Origin: Pempheris klunzingeri
Taxonomy: Eukaryota > Chordata > Actinopteri > Acropomatiformes > Pempheridae
NCBI RefSeq assembly: GCF_042242105.1
Contig: NC_092014.1
Coordinates: 4,465,874 to 4,529,873, forward strand
Length of the DNA: 64,000 nt
Direction: 5' to 3'
In this document: piece after piece, positions 37,160 to 48,800 of the stretch
Layout: each line of letters opens with the position of its first letter
Numbering within the stretch: the first letter of the stretch is position 1
Notes under the pieces: generated by a model
The model's database searches: none
What the model was told of the DNA's origin: nothing
The model's input: the letters and a program-made list of their open reading frames with translations, nothing else
Translations under genes and position numbers: made by a program

Positions 37160-37942
37160 ATGGAGCTCATCCAAGCCACCGAGGTTTCCCTGCGGCCTCA
37201 GGAAGCCCCTACAGCTACCTGGAGCAACAACTCTATTCAACCCTACCCCCATTTCCTGCTCCCGTCCTCTCCTGAATCGCTTCTCGACTTCACCCAGAGC
37301 AACGGCTCTTTCCTCTTAAACAGCACCTGTCAGAACTGCACCGCATTGGAACCCGGATCCCTCCCAGGATTGGCTGGCATCTTCATCCCTCTTATCTACG
37401 GGATAGTGTGTGTTGTTGGCCTCGTGGGCAACACGCTGGTCATCCACGTTATTGTCAACTACACCAAGAACGAGTCGGTCACCAACATCTACATCCTCAA
37501 CTTAGCCATTGCAGACGAGCTCTTCATGCTGGGCCTGCCCTTCTTGGCGGTGCAGAACGCTTTGCTCTCTTGGCCCTTTGGCTCTCTAATGTGCCGTGTG
37601 GTCATGACAGTGGACGCCATCAACCAGTTTACCAGCATCTTCTGCCTGACTGTGATGTCAGTGGACCGCTACCTGGCTGTGGTGCACCCGATCCGCTCCT
37701 TCTGGTGGCGTCGCCCACGAGTAGCCAAGGCCATCAGTGCCACAGTTTGGGCAGGGTCCTTTGTGGTGGTGCTGCCGGTGGTGGTGTTTGCCGACGTGCT
37801 GAAGGATGATGGGAACTGCAGTATCGTGTGGCCTGAGCCAGCAGAAGTGTGGAAGACGTCTTTTATCGTGTATACGTGCACCATGGGCTTCTTCTGCCCC
37901 CTGCTGGTCATCTGCTTGTGCTACCTGCTGATTGTCATCAAG
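37160..37942 (+). CDS. sstr3: sstr3 coding exon 1
   Basis: Residues 1-261, through TM5, ending IVIK. Donor AAG|GTAAAG; without splicing the frame would end after four more codons, which supports use of the donor. Confidence 0.92.
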
Positions 37943-39759
37943 GTAAAGCCTTTATAGTAACGCAGATATGCTTTGATTTGTTAAGACAAAGTTGTTTTCC
38001 CCTATTCTGTGTTTCCATTTCATTTTTTAAGAACAATATCCGCAGTGTTGCAGTACACAGGACCACAGGGCTCTTCTGGAAAATGTAATGATTATTTTTC
38101 TGCTATGACCTGACCTCCACTTTTAATTATTTCAACCTCACTTCTGAGAAATCAGGTTTTGTCAGTTGGATAGCTCAAAATACTACATTACCCATGAACC
38201 GCAGTCACTTGCTGTGGAGAAGAAACCAGTCAGTGATGCAAATTAGACCGGGTAACGAATTCAAAAATGTTTTGTTGTTGAATTAGCTGTAGAAATGCTT
38301 CAACTGTGCTTCATGTAACATCGTAAAGGGAAAATTAATTTGACTTTTACCTCTAAAACCATCAATGTCCAAAATAATTCCTCCTTCTTTGCAACTCTGT
38401 TGTATTACATTATTTCTAAGTCAAAGATATTTTTACAATAATGATCGTTGTATATTTGTATACAAATATTGTGCAGAAAAGCCCTCTACTGCACAACATT
38501 CATCACAAACTGCACATGTTGGGATTGTGAATGATGTTTTAAAGCGCTTGTACTGAAGCAATAATTACACACTTGTTTTATTAGTCAGAAATTTACTTTT
38601 CTTTTTTTTTCATTAAGTAGCTTTGAACTTCTAAAAAATCATTTACTCAAAAAAAAAGTCTTGCTCTACGAGCCATTCTAATATTTTATGGTCTAGTTTA
38701 TCCTAATCAACAAAAAGCATGTATCATACCATATTTGATGTGATATTGCAGCTTTTACACCACAGTGAATTTCAAGAATCGAATTTCTTCTGTTTATTCT
38801 AAATCACTGAAAAACTAGAAAAACTGCAAAGTCTATTTCCAGGAAGAATTCTGTATTTGCTCGATCCACAGACATGACTGTCATTAAGTGGTTCAAAGTT
38901 ACTCACCTGAACAAATCAAAGTCTCAGGTGGGGACACCTCAGAGCCTCAGCACCTGTTTTTGATTTAGGGGACCCTTTAATAGTAAATCTGTGTGCTTAA
39001 ATAAGACAAGTAAAAGTTCTTTATATCTTTTTTTCAAAGGTGCGAAGTGTTGGAAAACGGGCACAGGCTACATCGTCTCGGCGCAGGAAGTCGGAGCGTA
39101 AAATCACCAGGATGGTGGTTGTCGTAGTTGCAGTGTTTGTCCTTTGCTGGTTACCATTCTATGCTCTGAATATCGTCAACCTTCTTGTGGTCCTGCCGAG
39201 GGACTTCCGGGGGCTCTACGTTTTTGTTGTTGTGCTGTCATATGCGAACAGCTGTGCCAACCCCATACTGTACGGATTCCTATCTGACAACTTCAAGAGA
39301 GGCTTCAGGAAGGCCCTGTGCGTCACTTCACGTAGGGTGAAGAACAACGACAGGGCCGGCACGGAGGTACAGCGCCCGACAGAGGAGTGGGGCGGCATTG
39401 TGCTCCAAGCACGAAAAAGTGAAGGAGTCATCAACGTGCACAGGAAAGACTGCGGTGAAAAAGGAGAAGAGGAGGAAATCAATGGAGCAGAGGGGGGCAT
39501 ACAGATGAGCGAAATATGCAAAACATCACAAAATGGAAACCACAGCGGCGTAAGAGAGGGCTCAAGACAACAGGTCGTGCAGAAGTCGGAGTCGGAGCAG
39601 TCTGGTCAGAGTGCCAAACACGGAGACATGGCTGGGAATGGCCCAGGCTTTGACCCTGCTGGAGCAGCGTCCTCCACGGCCAGTAAAAGTAGCAACAGCA
39701 GGTCACGACCCGGAGAATTCCAAGACAAAAACTCTGTGCTTGAAATCAGCTATCTGTAG
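37160..39759 (+). CDS. sstr3: somatostatin receptor type 3 (two coding exons, complete)
   Basis: Class A GPCR for somatostatin, expected at the plasma membrane (in mammals also neuronal cilia), coupled to Gi. Exons 37160-37942 and 39040-39759; 500 aa. Seven hydrophobic segments; ligand-binding D152 in TM3 ([11 protein letters not shown]), disulfide pair C145/C220, DRY at 169-171, CWLP at 297-300, and the SST-receptor signature [13 protein letters not shown] with NPxxY at 335-339. The N-terminus has four N-glycosylation sites (N23, N48, N54, N59). SSTR3 is favoured over other subtypes by [15 protein letters not shown], the acidic C-tail (GEKGEEEE) and the terminal EISYL, close to human ISYL. 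Odd: a phase-0 intron splits IVIK|VRSVG after TM5, while the human gene has an uninterrupted coding exon; both tails are longer than in human (418 aa). The next gene, cuta, converges from the other strand. Confidence 0.93.
39040..39759 (+). CDS. sstr3: sstr3 coding exon 2
   Basis: Residues 262-500: third intracellular loop, TM6, TM7, and a C-tail of about 155 residues rich in Glu, Ser and Lys. Acceptor TTTTTTTCAAAG. Confidence 0.92.
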   Translation: MRSVGKRAQATSSRRRKSERKITRMVVVVVAVFVLCWLPFYALNIVNLLVVLPRDFRGLYVFVVVLSYANSCANPILYGFLSDNFKRGFRKALCVTSRRVKNNDRAGTEVQRPTEEWGGIVLQARKSEGVINVHRKDCGEKGEEEEINGAEGGIQMSEICKTSQNGNHSGVREGSRQQVVQKSESEQSGQSAKHGDMAGNGPGFDPAGAASSTASKSSNSRSRPGEFQDKNSVLEISYL

Positions 39760-41530
39760 CGGAGGTCGATATATACTTCGGTGGATTTTGGTAAATGCCA
39801 TTTCAAGTGTTTCACAAAAGGTAACTGAAGCTGCTGTAAATACTAAAAAACAACTACAGATTGGGTCAGTTGGGGTCGGATCTTTTTTTTCCCGGCTGAA
39901 ATAATGTAATAGCCTGAAATATATCAATGCAATTATTTTTGCCAAGACTTGAGAATGTGAAAATGCTGTCACTTTGCCAAAATACAAAAGAACAACTGGA
40001 TGAAAGAACAAAGAGCACATTTAAATATCTAATACACTTGGCTGCGAGTGTTATGAATATGATGTGCAATTACTGTTGCAGAAAGACTTGCAAAAACACT
40101 GGTATGGTCAAGACGGATCTTTCTTCACTTTTTGTCTTGATTTCTAGTCTTGATCTCAAGAGTGCGACTGTTTTGCCAACTGTTATGGTCCCTTTAAACT
40201 GACTAAAGAATGGATTTTACACAGAGGTGGTTATCAAAGATCGATACCCTGTATATATGGGTGGTGGGGGCTCGAGTCCCTTTAACTAAGTGATCTACTG
40301 CTTTTTTATATTTATCAATTGTTATGTTGTTGATGTTATGTTGAAGATCACCGTCATGTTTTCAAAAATCAGGAACGTCTTGTTCTGAAATGCCTAATGC
40401 ACTGAATAAATCATATCTCAGTGGGAGATAACAGAAATAATGACCCATTGTGAGATGGAAAAAAAAAAAGTCAAACAATGTTTACTTTTTAGTTTTACTG
40501 CTTTGGCTTTTAAAAACAGCCCACGAAGGTCAATTGTACTGTTTTCACAACACATTAGACATTAGCCTGTCGTTTAGTGCTTCTGTTGAGCTCCATCATG
40601 TACACGACTAAAAACAGGTCAGTCACTGCACTTCATCTGAGCAGATCATTTCTTTTCTCCTGTTAAGGTTAACTGACAACCACTTACTTTAGCTTATTAA
40701 CTGAGATGTGCAATAACACATTCAAATAGTGCCAATAGCCCAAAAAGATGCACAACCGGTCTTGAGAAGAAGCAGGTTTAAAGTGTACTGGAAGTGTGAG
40801 TCATACTAAACTGGATTCCAGTGTGCAGGGTTTGTTTCAGTGTGTCTGTCTGCTGTCAGATATGACTGTGCAGAGGACAAACGATCAGATGTGTCAACTT
40901 ATTAAATCATAAAAGAAACATGTAGGAGATCGTACGAGATAATTCATTTGAACACATTAAGATATTTTATATTCAGTGTCATTCTTAGCAAAGATCTTTT
41001 CTTGTAGGATTCTGTGCTCCATGCTCATTGTTCCACACCATGTTGATAGACTCAATGTGAAGAAGACGGATCGGTTATGATGGTCGAAATAGTAGGAACG
41101 TCTTTTGTAGTGTATTGTGAACTCTATATTTCAGGTGCCATAGATGTAAGTCATATCCCAGATGAGCAGGTTAACTTGCCACACAATTTTTGCTTTTTTC
41201 TCACTTTGTCGTCTATGACCACGGGTGCAGTGTTTGCATTACGGTATTGTATTCTGGTGTCGGAGCTTTGGCACTAAAGCCACGTGTAATGTGTTGAGAG
41301 TGTGCTAAATAAATGTTTACAGATGATATTGACATATAAATATTTTTGACCTTTGGTGCATGTTTCATGTCATTTGAACTAATGTACATAGTGTGTACAT
41401 GTATACAGTATGTAATATGTTCTTGACATGCACGTATCTCTTGCCACATTTGTCATTATGTATTTTGTATTTTGTTCACCAAGAAAGACTTAAAACCAAT
41501 AAAAAATACTCCTCCACTTTATTGCAAACT
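39760..41530 (+). other. sstr3: sstr3 3' UTR
   Basis: About 1.7 kb after the stop with poly(A) hexamers at 40405-40410, 41308-41313 and 41498-41503. The last lies about 15 bases from the opposite-strand signal of cuta. Confidence 0.5.
41518..41523 (-). terminator. cuta: poly(A) signal of cuta
   Basis: TTTATT on the plus strand (AATAAA on minus), about 440 nt after the cuta stop; it is the only such hexamer I see between there and the stop. Confidence 0.6.
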
Positions 41531-41727
41531 GCTTTTTCTTTTTTTACAAAATAAATTGGGAATCTAACCGATGTCTGTTCACTTAAAACATTTTAGTGGC
41601 AGGTTCAAACAAGTCAAAGCTGTGGCACTGGAGTTTATACCTGGCTAACTTTGAAAATGACGGACCAAGGCTGCCCTCTAGAGGTAAACGTACTAGAGAG
41701 GACATGATTATGACTCAAATGATGTCT

Positions 41728-41913
41728 GAAACATAGCAAAGAAGAACATTTAGATAATGTCTTAATAATTATCTTAACTTATTCACATCATGGGCACTTT
41801 GTCTCATCTTAAAAGTATTGGTCTTCTGCAGCTGATGATATCAATGAGATAGTGTTTCTTAGTACTGAATATGTCTTTGAGCGCAAGTTTAATTTCACAT
41901 TTTTTCAGATTCA
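41728..41913 (+). repeat. direct repeat A, in the cuta 3' UTR
   Basis: Shares AAGAAGAACATTTAGATA, the block TTATTCACATCATGGGCACT and TTTGTCTCATCTTAAAAGTA, and a TTTAATTTCACATTTT end with repeat B at 44423-44595, same orientation. Identity is high in the first 110 bases and lower in the middle. Confidence 0.85.
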
Positions 41914-41964
41914 TGTTTATATCCATCCATTAATTCAGTGATCCACTCAACCTTCTCTCCGTCC

Positions 41965-42064
41965 TTACTCAGGAACAACTTCTCCTATCCACTTGAGGTA
42001 GGGCGGGTTGCCCTGGTCAATAGGCAGGCTGATGACCTCGGCTACCTCATAAGGGTGGTTAGAG
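41965..42064 (-). CDS. cuta: cuta coding exon 6 with stop
   Basis: 100 nt encoding [18 protein letters not shown] to KWIGEVVPE and TAA. Acceptor TTCTCTCCAG. Confidence 0.93.
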
Positions 42065-44357
42065 CTGGAGAGAACAACGAGCAGCTATGAGCCAAATGAG
42101 TGCATAGACAGGCACACACACACAAAAAAACAAAACACAGCAGGAATAAAAGCCAAACTCTTTGCCTGCATGAGTCACGGCATGTAATGGAGCAAATGAT
42201 CAGCACAGTCCTCCTGCAAGAGTTAGGTTGGACCAAATTTACTGTATTAAGAAATAAACTTACCGGACATATTCAGCCAAAGCGGGCACCTTGGAACTTC
42301 TTGTTTTAATCATCTATAAAGGAGAGAGACACTGGGTCAGCTTGATCGACACTGTCAGACACTCGATGAGACATTTTTGTCGTTTTATCCTGCATGTTTT
42401 TTGATAACAAAAAAAGAAAAAAAAAGGTGGTTTTTAACATTCCTGATCCTGGAATCCTCTCTCGAGCCCCTCCTGCTTAATCCCCTATTGATGTAGGGGC
42501 ATGAAAGAGCACTAGCTAACATTGTTCACGGGTCCGAATATGAGAATATGTCTGTAGAAGAAATTTTATGGCACCATATTTGCCTAATCCGACGTAGTGA
42601 CCATTACAGTTGACGAGACGTGAATATCATGTAGTTGGATCCTGAATTTTGTCTTTGTGAAGTGCTCAGATTTAAAGATGTGACATGGTGAAGTAACTTG
42701 AAGCACTTTAAATTAAGGATCATCTTGCTATACTTTCTCTTACAGTGCACATCAAATGTCATGTTGCCAAATGCGAATAACCTGCTTTGACATCAGTGAT
42801 TGAAGTCTAGCCAGGAATGTGCAAAGTTAAAGCACAAAGAGCGGCAGTGCCAGTAATCCTGTCTCTGCAGGCACATTCACGACATACTGCCACTGAGAAT
42901 GTGTGCTTTTGTGCTGACTCATTCAAACAGTGACTAAATAACTAGGGACAGATACCAAATGCTCCACTGACAGCTAATCTCTATAGTCTCTTTTCTAGAG
43001 TTGATTGGTAATGAAGAGATTGAACGTTCAGACTTGTACCTTGTCTCATTCCTTGATTATTTTCATTATTTATGAAACTGATGAATTATATGTATGTTAT
43101 ATACAAAGCATGTGTACTGGTGAATCATATGTAAATTGCATTTACAGAAATTAGACCATGGAGTATTGTCGACTAATGTCAGTAAACAGTATTGCATTAA
43201 TAATGATATTAAAATCCCAACAATACTGCGGTCTAAGTGCTGGTTGTAGAGCTAAATCTACCTGAAGTAGTTTGTACTATACTGGTAGTAAGCGTGGCAG
43301 AAGTAAAAGAAGCAACAGCAATGGTTGCGGGTGCAGCTGCAGCAGTTAAGAGTAGTTAAAGTAATAGTGGCAGTGATTTACCACATGGTGTAGAAATATT
43401 ATTAAAGTAAAATTTGACACATCCTAAAACATCACAATACTTAGTGAACACTCACCAGCAGCACCTCATTGTCCTCTTCGATCTTACCCTGCCATTCATA
43501 TCTGAAGGAACAAGACAAAATACAGATTTGATCGACTAATAACGCCTAGAGAGTCATCCTCATTTATCGGTTTATAAAATACTACTAAATAACTGATGAA
43601 AGCCCTTCTCTTATGATTTCTCTTACAGCTAAAACAGCCTGAACGTGTTGGAAACACAGTCAACTCAGTCTAGCATGACACTGAAAGGCAGCCGCCTCAA
43701 AACTTACACAGATGTGATTGCTGGGACAATGTTGACGCACGCTGCTAGCTTCCTTTCCACAATACCCCTGTGAGATAGAGGAAAGTAAGATTATTATGTA
43801 TGAAAGCACTGGAAAGAATCCCGTTTGCTGAATGGTGGAGAGAGAGATCTGCATTTGTCCTGCAGGTTGATTTCTAAACAAACAGAAAACAACAGTAACA
43901 GAGGGAGGAGACCCTGAGGATACATTTTCTTATATACTATAATCTTTGTAAAAACATTTCTCATGAAGATGTTTATGATTGTTAACACCTGGCCAAGTCT
44001 TTCGCCACCGTGTCGTTGGGACAAGTGACAAAGGCGGCAGAGTGTGTGCCAGACGTGTACGTCTCAGATGCCATGGAAAACGCCCTCAGTCCAACAGTCC
44101 TCAGCAGCTGGAACATAAACACACTCAGGAGCACCGTCTGGGAGGAGGAGGAGGAGGAGGAGGAGGAGGACAGGGAGATGAGGAAGAGGATGAAACCCAA
44201 CCAGCAACAGGGTAACAATATATCCTGATTGTGGTTCATTAAATGAAGGCACAGAGTTAAGCAAACATGCAGCATGGAGGAAACACACACTCACCACCAC
44301 CAAAGCTTTCAGAGATCCACCTTGCAGGGTTTCTGCACTGGGCAGTCCAATGCGCAT
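41965..44357 (-). CDS. cuta: CutA1-family protein (six coding exons, complete)
   Basis: CutA1 proteins form very stable ferredoxin-like trimers; bacterial members are linked to copper tolerance and the mammalian one to membrane anchoring of acetylcholinesterase. Exons in order: 44357-44295, 44137-43989, 43767-43708, 43501-43456, 42313-42264, 42064-41965; 468 nt, 155 aa, all phases closing. Residues 1-42 carry a hydrophobic anchor ([16 protein letters not shown]), followed by an internal Met at 43 ([20 protein letters not shown]) that could start a soluble form. Core motifs: [62 protein letters not shown] and [18 protein letters not shown], closely matching vertebrate CUTA. A second start further upstream is unlikely because an acceptor (CTGCTCAG) lies four bases before this ATG. 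Two near-identical repeats flank the coding region. Confidence 0.93.
42264..42313 (-). CDS. cuta: cuta coding exon 5
   Basis: 50 nt encoding [16 protein letters not shown] plus two bases. Acceptor CTTTATAG, donor GTAAGT. Confidence 0.92.
43456..43501 (-). CDS. cuta: cuta coding exon 4
   Basis: 46 nt encoding [15 protein letters not shown]. Acceptor TTCCTTCAG, donor GTGAGT. Confidence 0.92.
43708..43767 (-). CDS. cuta: cuta coding exon 3
   Basis: 60 nt encoding [19 protein letters not shown]. Acceptor ATCTCACAG, donor GTAAGT. Confidence 0.92.
43989..44137 (-). CDS. cuta: cuta coding exon 2
   Basis: 149 nt: membrane segment [12 protein letters not shown], internal Met, [17 protein letters not shown]. 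Its acceptor CCTCCCAG is preceded by a pure TCC repeat; donor GTGTTA is weak. Confidence 0.88.
44138..44170 (-). repeat. TCC triplet repeat at a cuta splice acceptor
   Basis: On the minus strand about nine TCC/CTC units run directly into the CAG of the exon 2 acceptor, so the microsatellite is the polypyrimidine tract. Confidence 0.9.
44295..44357 (-). CDS. cuta: cuta coding exon 1
   Basis: 21 codons, [20 protein letters not shown] and one more Val. The exon itself begins at 44361 after acceptor GACCTGCTCAG; donor GTGAGT. Confidence 0.8.
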
Positions 44358-44422
44358 TAGCCTGAGCAGGTCAAAGACAAAACAGTGAGCCAGCCAACAC
44401 ATTCAAAGCATTTAGCCTCACT

Positions 44423-44595
44423 GAAACACAGCCAAGAAGAACATTTAGATAGTGTCTCCATAATTACCATAACTTATTCACATCATGGGCACTTTGTCTC
44501 ATCTTAAAAGTATTGATCTTATGCAGTTGATCATATAAAAGTGTATGAGAGTATGTCAGTGAGCTTAAGTTTAATTTCACATTTTGTCAGATTCA
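44423..44595 (+). repeat. direct repeat B, in the cuta leader intron
   Basis: Partner of repeat A at 41728-41913. It is itself flanked by related segments starting AGCCAGCCAACACAT (44388-44422 and 44602-44647), which suggests a local duplication. Confidence 0.85.
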
Positions 44596-44968
44596 ACAGT
44601 TAGCCAGCCAACACATCCATAGCATTTAGTAGCATTTAGCATCACTGCATATGACGTTATTGTAAATAACTTAAGCCTTTAAATTGTACCTCATTTGTCT
44701 CTTTCTCTTTGTGCATGCATGTTTAAAGTGTAAGGACTGCCGCTGCACACTCAAAGCTGGAGTGTTTTTTTTTTGCTTTAACTTTGTGTTTAGCTAATAT
44801 GTCAACAATGTTAGCATGGGTGCGTGCTAGCAGCAACGTTAACGTCAACGTCAGCTGTTTGTACTTTAACAAAGGGGCAACACTTCTGGACAAACTGACT
44901 AGAAATGTCACATAATGTGGCTGAAAATGCAGCAGCAGCTGTTGTGGGTGCCTTAAATGAAAACTTAC

Positions 44969-45100
44969 CTGGTCACAGCTGCCTCAGTTAGGCTCTGCTT
45001 GGAGAGGAGCACACGCTACCGTAAAGTGTGACGGTGGTCTGTTTGTGAAACTGTCGTAAATCAGCATCGGGCAAAAAAAAAATAACCCCAATGTTTCAGT
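44969..45100 (-). other. cuta: probable non-coding first exon of cuta
   Basis: Minus-strand sequence ending GCAGCTGTGACCAG|GTAAGT, a strong donor that would splice to the acceptor at 44361. The 5' end is uncertain; no upstream ATG frame is required. Confidence 0.45.
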
Positions 45101-45259
45101 GGATGTTAATATAAAAACTAATGTAACTAGAAATAAAAATACAAACTTACAATACAAATTTTTTTTTTTTTGCTGAGACTGCAGGGAAAACATCACCACC
45201 AGCTGACTTGATCTTGCAGCTTTTGGTGATTTGTCTTCACCACTTGTCAACTAGAGGGC

Positions 45260-45773
45260 GGCAACGTGCAGGGCAAAATACACATGAGTGCAACACAGTG
45301 GTAGACCCTCCAGAGCTTTTCCAACATCCTAAAATAGATGGTTTAATGCATGGAGGCATGAGTTTGATAGTTCACAAATGGAGCATTTTTGTGTACAGTT
45401 TTTATGCTTCAGATTTATTTTCCCCTTCTAAATCATCTAGATGTTGCATTCATTAAAGACATGGTTCTCTTTAATCAACGAGCCTATTTTATGGGGAAAT
45501 GGTTGCTGATCATTTTGGCTTTCTCTGCAAGAATTTAAATGGTCATGTAGGACTCAAAGGAGCCTGATATATGGCAGTAATTATGTGCACATGTAAGATA
45601 ATATAAGGTAATGCATGCACCCCAACATTTCAGACTTATCAAATATGCAGTGGCAGTGGATAACCATATGATGGCAGCTTTTTAACAGCAGACAAGACAA
45701 GAATTTACTTTATGATCAGCTTTGGTACCAGCAACGACTGTGATTGTGTGTGTGCACACAAATAATGCTTGCC

Positions 45774-45807
<34 letters not shown>

Positions 45808-48800
45808 ACAAGACAGAAAGCCACTTTGTTTGATAGCATCCACCACCTTCCTCACACTCTCCTCTCCTCGCCCTCATCCTTGATTAAAGAATGAGACAAG
45901 CATGTCACACATACTAATATGCACACAAACACACACACACACACACACACTTAGAGGCTGTTCCACTTGCACTCAGAACAAGATAGATTGAGCTGTAGTG
46001 GATGTGAGAGCTTTACCAGGAATGCCTGGACACATAAAGACGCAGCGAGACGTATTAGCGGAGCTTGTCAAGCTTTTGCAAGAGCAATGAGGAGAGATGG
46101 GAGGAGGAGGGATACGTTGGTTGTGGTGGTGGGAGGGGGGGTGGGGGTGGGGGGGCTTGTTCCCATGGAAACTGTGCAGTCAGCACATCTGTACGTCTTA
46201 TGCGCTGTCCTCTCTCATCGGCATCCAGCGGCCTCTCCCCACCACAGCTGGACATGACAGCATGCGCTCACATGTAGACGATGCACACACACACACACTC
46301 ACACAGAAATGCAAAACCACTGCCCTGACCCCGTTGTCATGGCAACCACATACTCCCCCCACACACACACACACACACAACCCATGGGATGTTATCTTAC
46401 TATATGAAAACATGCATGTGTGTGTTTGCGTGTGTGACAGAGGCCAGACATCCACACAAGTTGCTGCTGGCACTGGGCAGCTACCTTTACCTTGCCCTCT
46501 CTGTTTTTTCTCACCAGATTTCATCCTCCTTTTTTCCTCCCCCCCTTCTCCCTCACCTTATCCCGCTCTCTCTCACGCTCCCTTCTCCCCCCTGTCTTTT
46601 CCCTTCTCTCCCTCTGTCTCTCGCCCCCTCTCCCTCCAAGCATGAGGAGAATCAATATGTTTTCAATTTGCAGCAGAGCCTTCCTCCTCTGCATCCTAAT
46701 CAGGCTCAGCTGGCCCTTCCAACGAGAGAGAGAGAGAGAGATAGGAACAAAAAGAGAGAGAGAGAAGAAGAAGAAGAAGTGGGGGACCTCAACCAAAGGA
46801 CATTTCTAATATGTAGCTAAGAAGTCCAAGTCAGGATCATTTGAGCATGTGCTGAAGAATATTTTTCTGCTGTTTCATTACAGGCTATGTGATGCCCATA
46901 GAGAGCAAAAGTCCCTGCACCATATCTCAGTTATCCACTGTTCTACTCATTTCTGTATCATATTGCATGACATCTCTCTCACTGAGGGTTTCTTTCATCA
47001 ACATGTTTTATTTTATTAACATGTTAATCATTTTTTTTCACTACAGCACATCATGATTTAAACAAAGTTTAAGAACTATACATTTGTTATCCTTCAAAAT
47101 TACTACAGATCCTATAAAGCTTTACCAGCACGGCAGGGTGCATATTGCACGTCATTAGACCTGTTTCTTTTTTATCCTGGATTCATCTTTCCTTCTTTTT
47201 AGCTCTCTGCTGTCTGAAAAGCGTCCGTGCATTCTCATAGCTCACCACCCGACTGTCCTCGTGCCACATGATGTGACATACCTGGTAGTGAGGGGTGACA
47301 TGCAAGCGTTCCCATCAGTTTTGCCTACTGTGCAACTCAAAGTGGTTGTATGGCTGCAGAGTTGCTCATGTAAGGGTTAAAAAAAGCTTTCCATTAACAA
47401 TACGGCACCATATATGGGCTAAGCCCTTGACTCAAAGGCCTGGTTTGATGGTTCAAGGTTCAGCTATGTTGTCATCCGACAATACAAGGTCGCAAGAGAA
47501 ATGCAGTTTACCTGCTTTACAAGCTTTTACGTTCTTTATTGGCTCCTGTAGCTACTGGCTGCTGTAATGACTAGATCTCTCCACAGGGGTAAGTCATTAT
47601 CATTTTATTCTCTTGTGCCTGTAAAGCAAATAAAGTCATGCTGATTCATTAAGGTATATCATGTTTGACTTGCTTTTAATAATATTGTAATCTGGCCCTT
47701 TTATTACATAACCACATAATACTGGTGGGGAGAGTCTTTCTACATTTCCCCGTCTGCAACAAGGTCAGAGGTTATTGTCAGCGGACAGATCAGTGAATCT
47801 GGTCAGGATTCAATGTTTGGCTCAAGGACCCTTTAGCATGGATGATATTTGAGACACAGGAGCTTGAACATGAGTCTCTTGGTTGTAACACAGACTTTAT
47901 GGAAGACTGATGCGCTGTGAGAAACGTACCTGGTGTTATGCTCCATGAGATAATACATCAATGTCACTTTTCAGATGCCACAAATTGCAAAATCTTGCAA
48001 AACTAAAATCAAATGCAAAGCTCATTTGAATCACCAGTGAGCCCTTTGGTATATCCTACAAACATTGTATCTCACTGCAGCATGAATGTATTCATGCACA
48101 TGTAGAACTGACTAATCAAAAGACCTGTTTTAAAAGATTCATCTGTGCCACATTGACGTTTTGGTCAGAGGGAGGCACTAGTTCACAGACTAAAATGGAA
48201 ATGGTTCATCCTCTGGGCAGCATTTATGCACTCATTTTCATTATTCTTCTGCCCATTAGATATCTGAACCTCAAATTTCTGAGGTTGAAGCCTGGCGTAA
48301 TAGTGGTGTTAGAGGAAAGAAGAGGGTGTCACTAAACCCCCCAAAGCATTTAATGAAGTGGAAATTTTGACTTGACAGTGGCACTAGATGGTGTGGAAAT
48401 GGAATTGGCATGGCCAGTAACTTGAAAATACAACAATACCCTTGGCCACCATTGCTATGGAGAAGAAGAAATGAATTTAAAACATTTTGTCTTTGGGAAC
48501 AAAACAACTGTTCAAACCAAATGCATCCAAAATTGTTCGTTTTATCAGTAACTATCAGCTTCTATCCATCACTAGCGCACAAACAACCAATTTGTAGGTT
48601 TGCCAGCTGGGATGTTTCCTACAGGGAGCCATAGTTAACCTCTCTACTTAAGCTTAAACAAGCTTGTATTGTTGAGTTTTATCACCACAGGTGCTTTTTA
48701 CCGATGATTCAATGATGAGAGTTTCATGTCCAACTAAGCCTAAGAAGCGCTCCAACTGTCAGTCACCAACACGGTCCATGCAGAAAATGATTTAATGAAT

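Noticed and set aside
37408-37911. Long alternative frames over sstr3
   Set aside because: Shadow frames of the GC-rich receptor exon; the receptor frame carries all family motifs.
38140-38200. ACTACATTACCCATGAACCGCAG resembling an ACTACA-type promoter element
   Set aside because: Lies inside the sstr3 intron with no CpG island or exon nearby; a single motif match is not enough.
43979-44228. Plus-strand frames opposite cuta exon 2 with a poly-Glu/Gly run
   Set aside because: Antisense shadow of cuta exon 2 and the adjoining TCC repeat.
46097-46820. 182- and 143-codon plus-strand frames
   Set aside because: Built from CA, pyrimidine and GA simple repeats; low-complexity translation, no splice or domain support.
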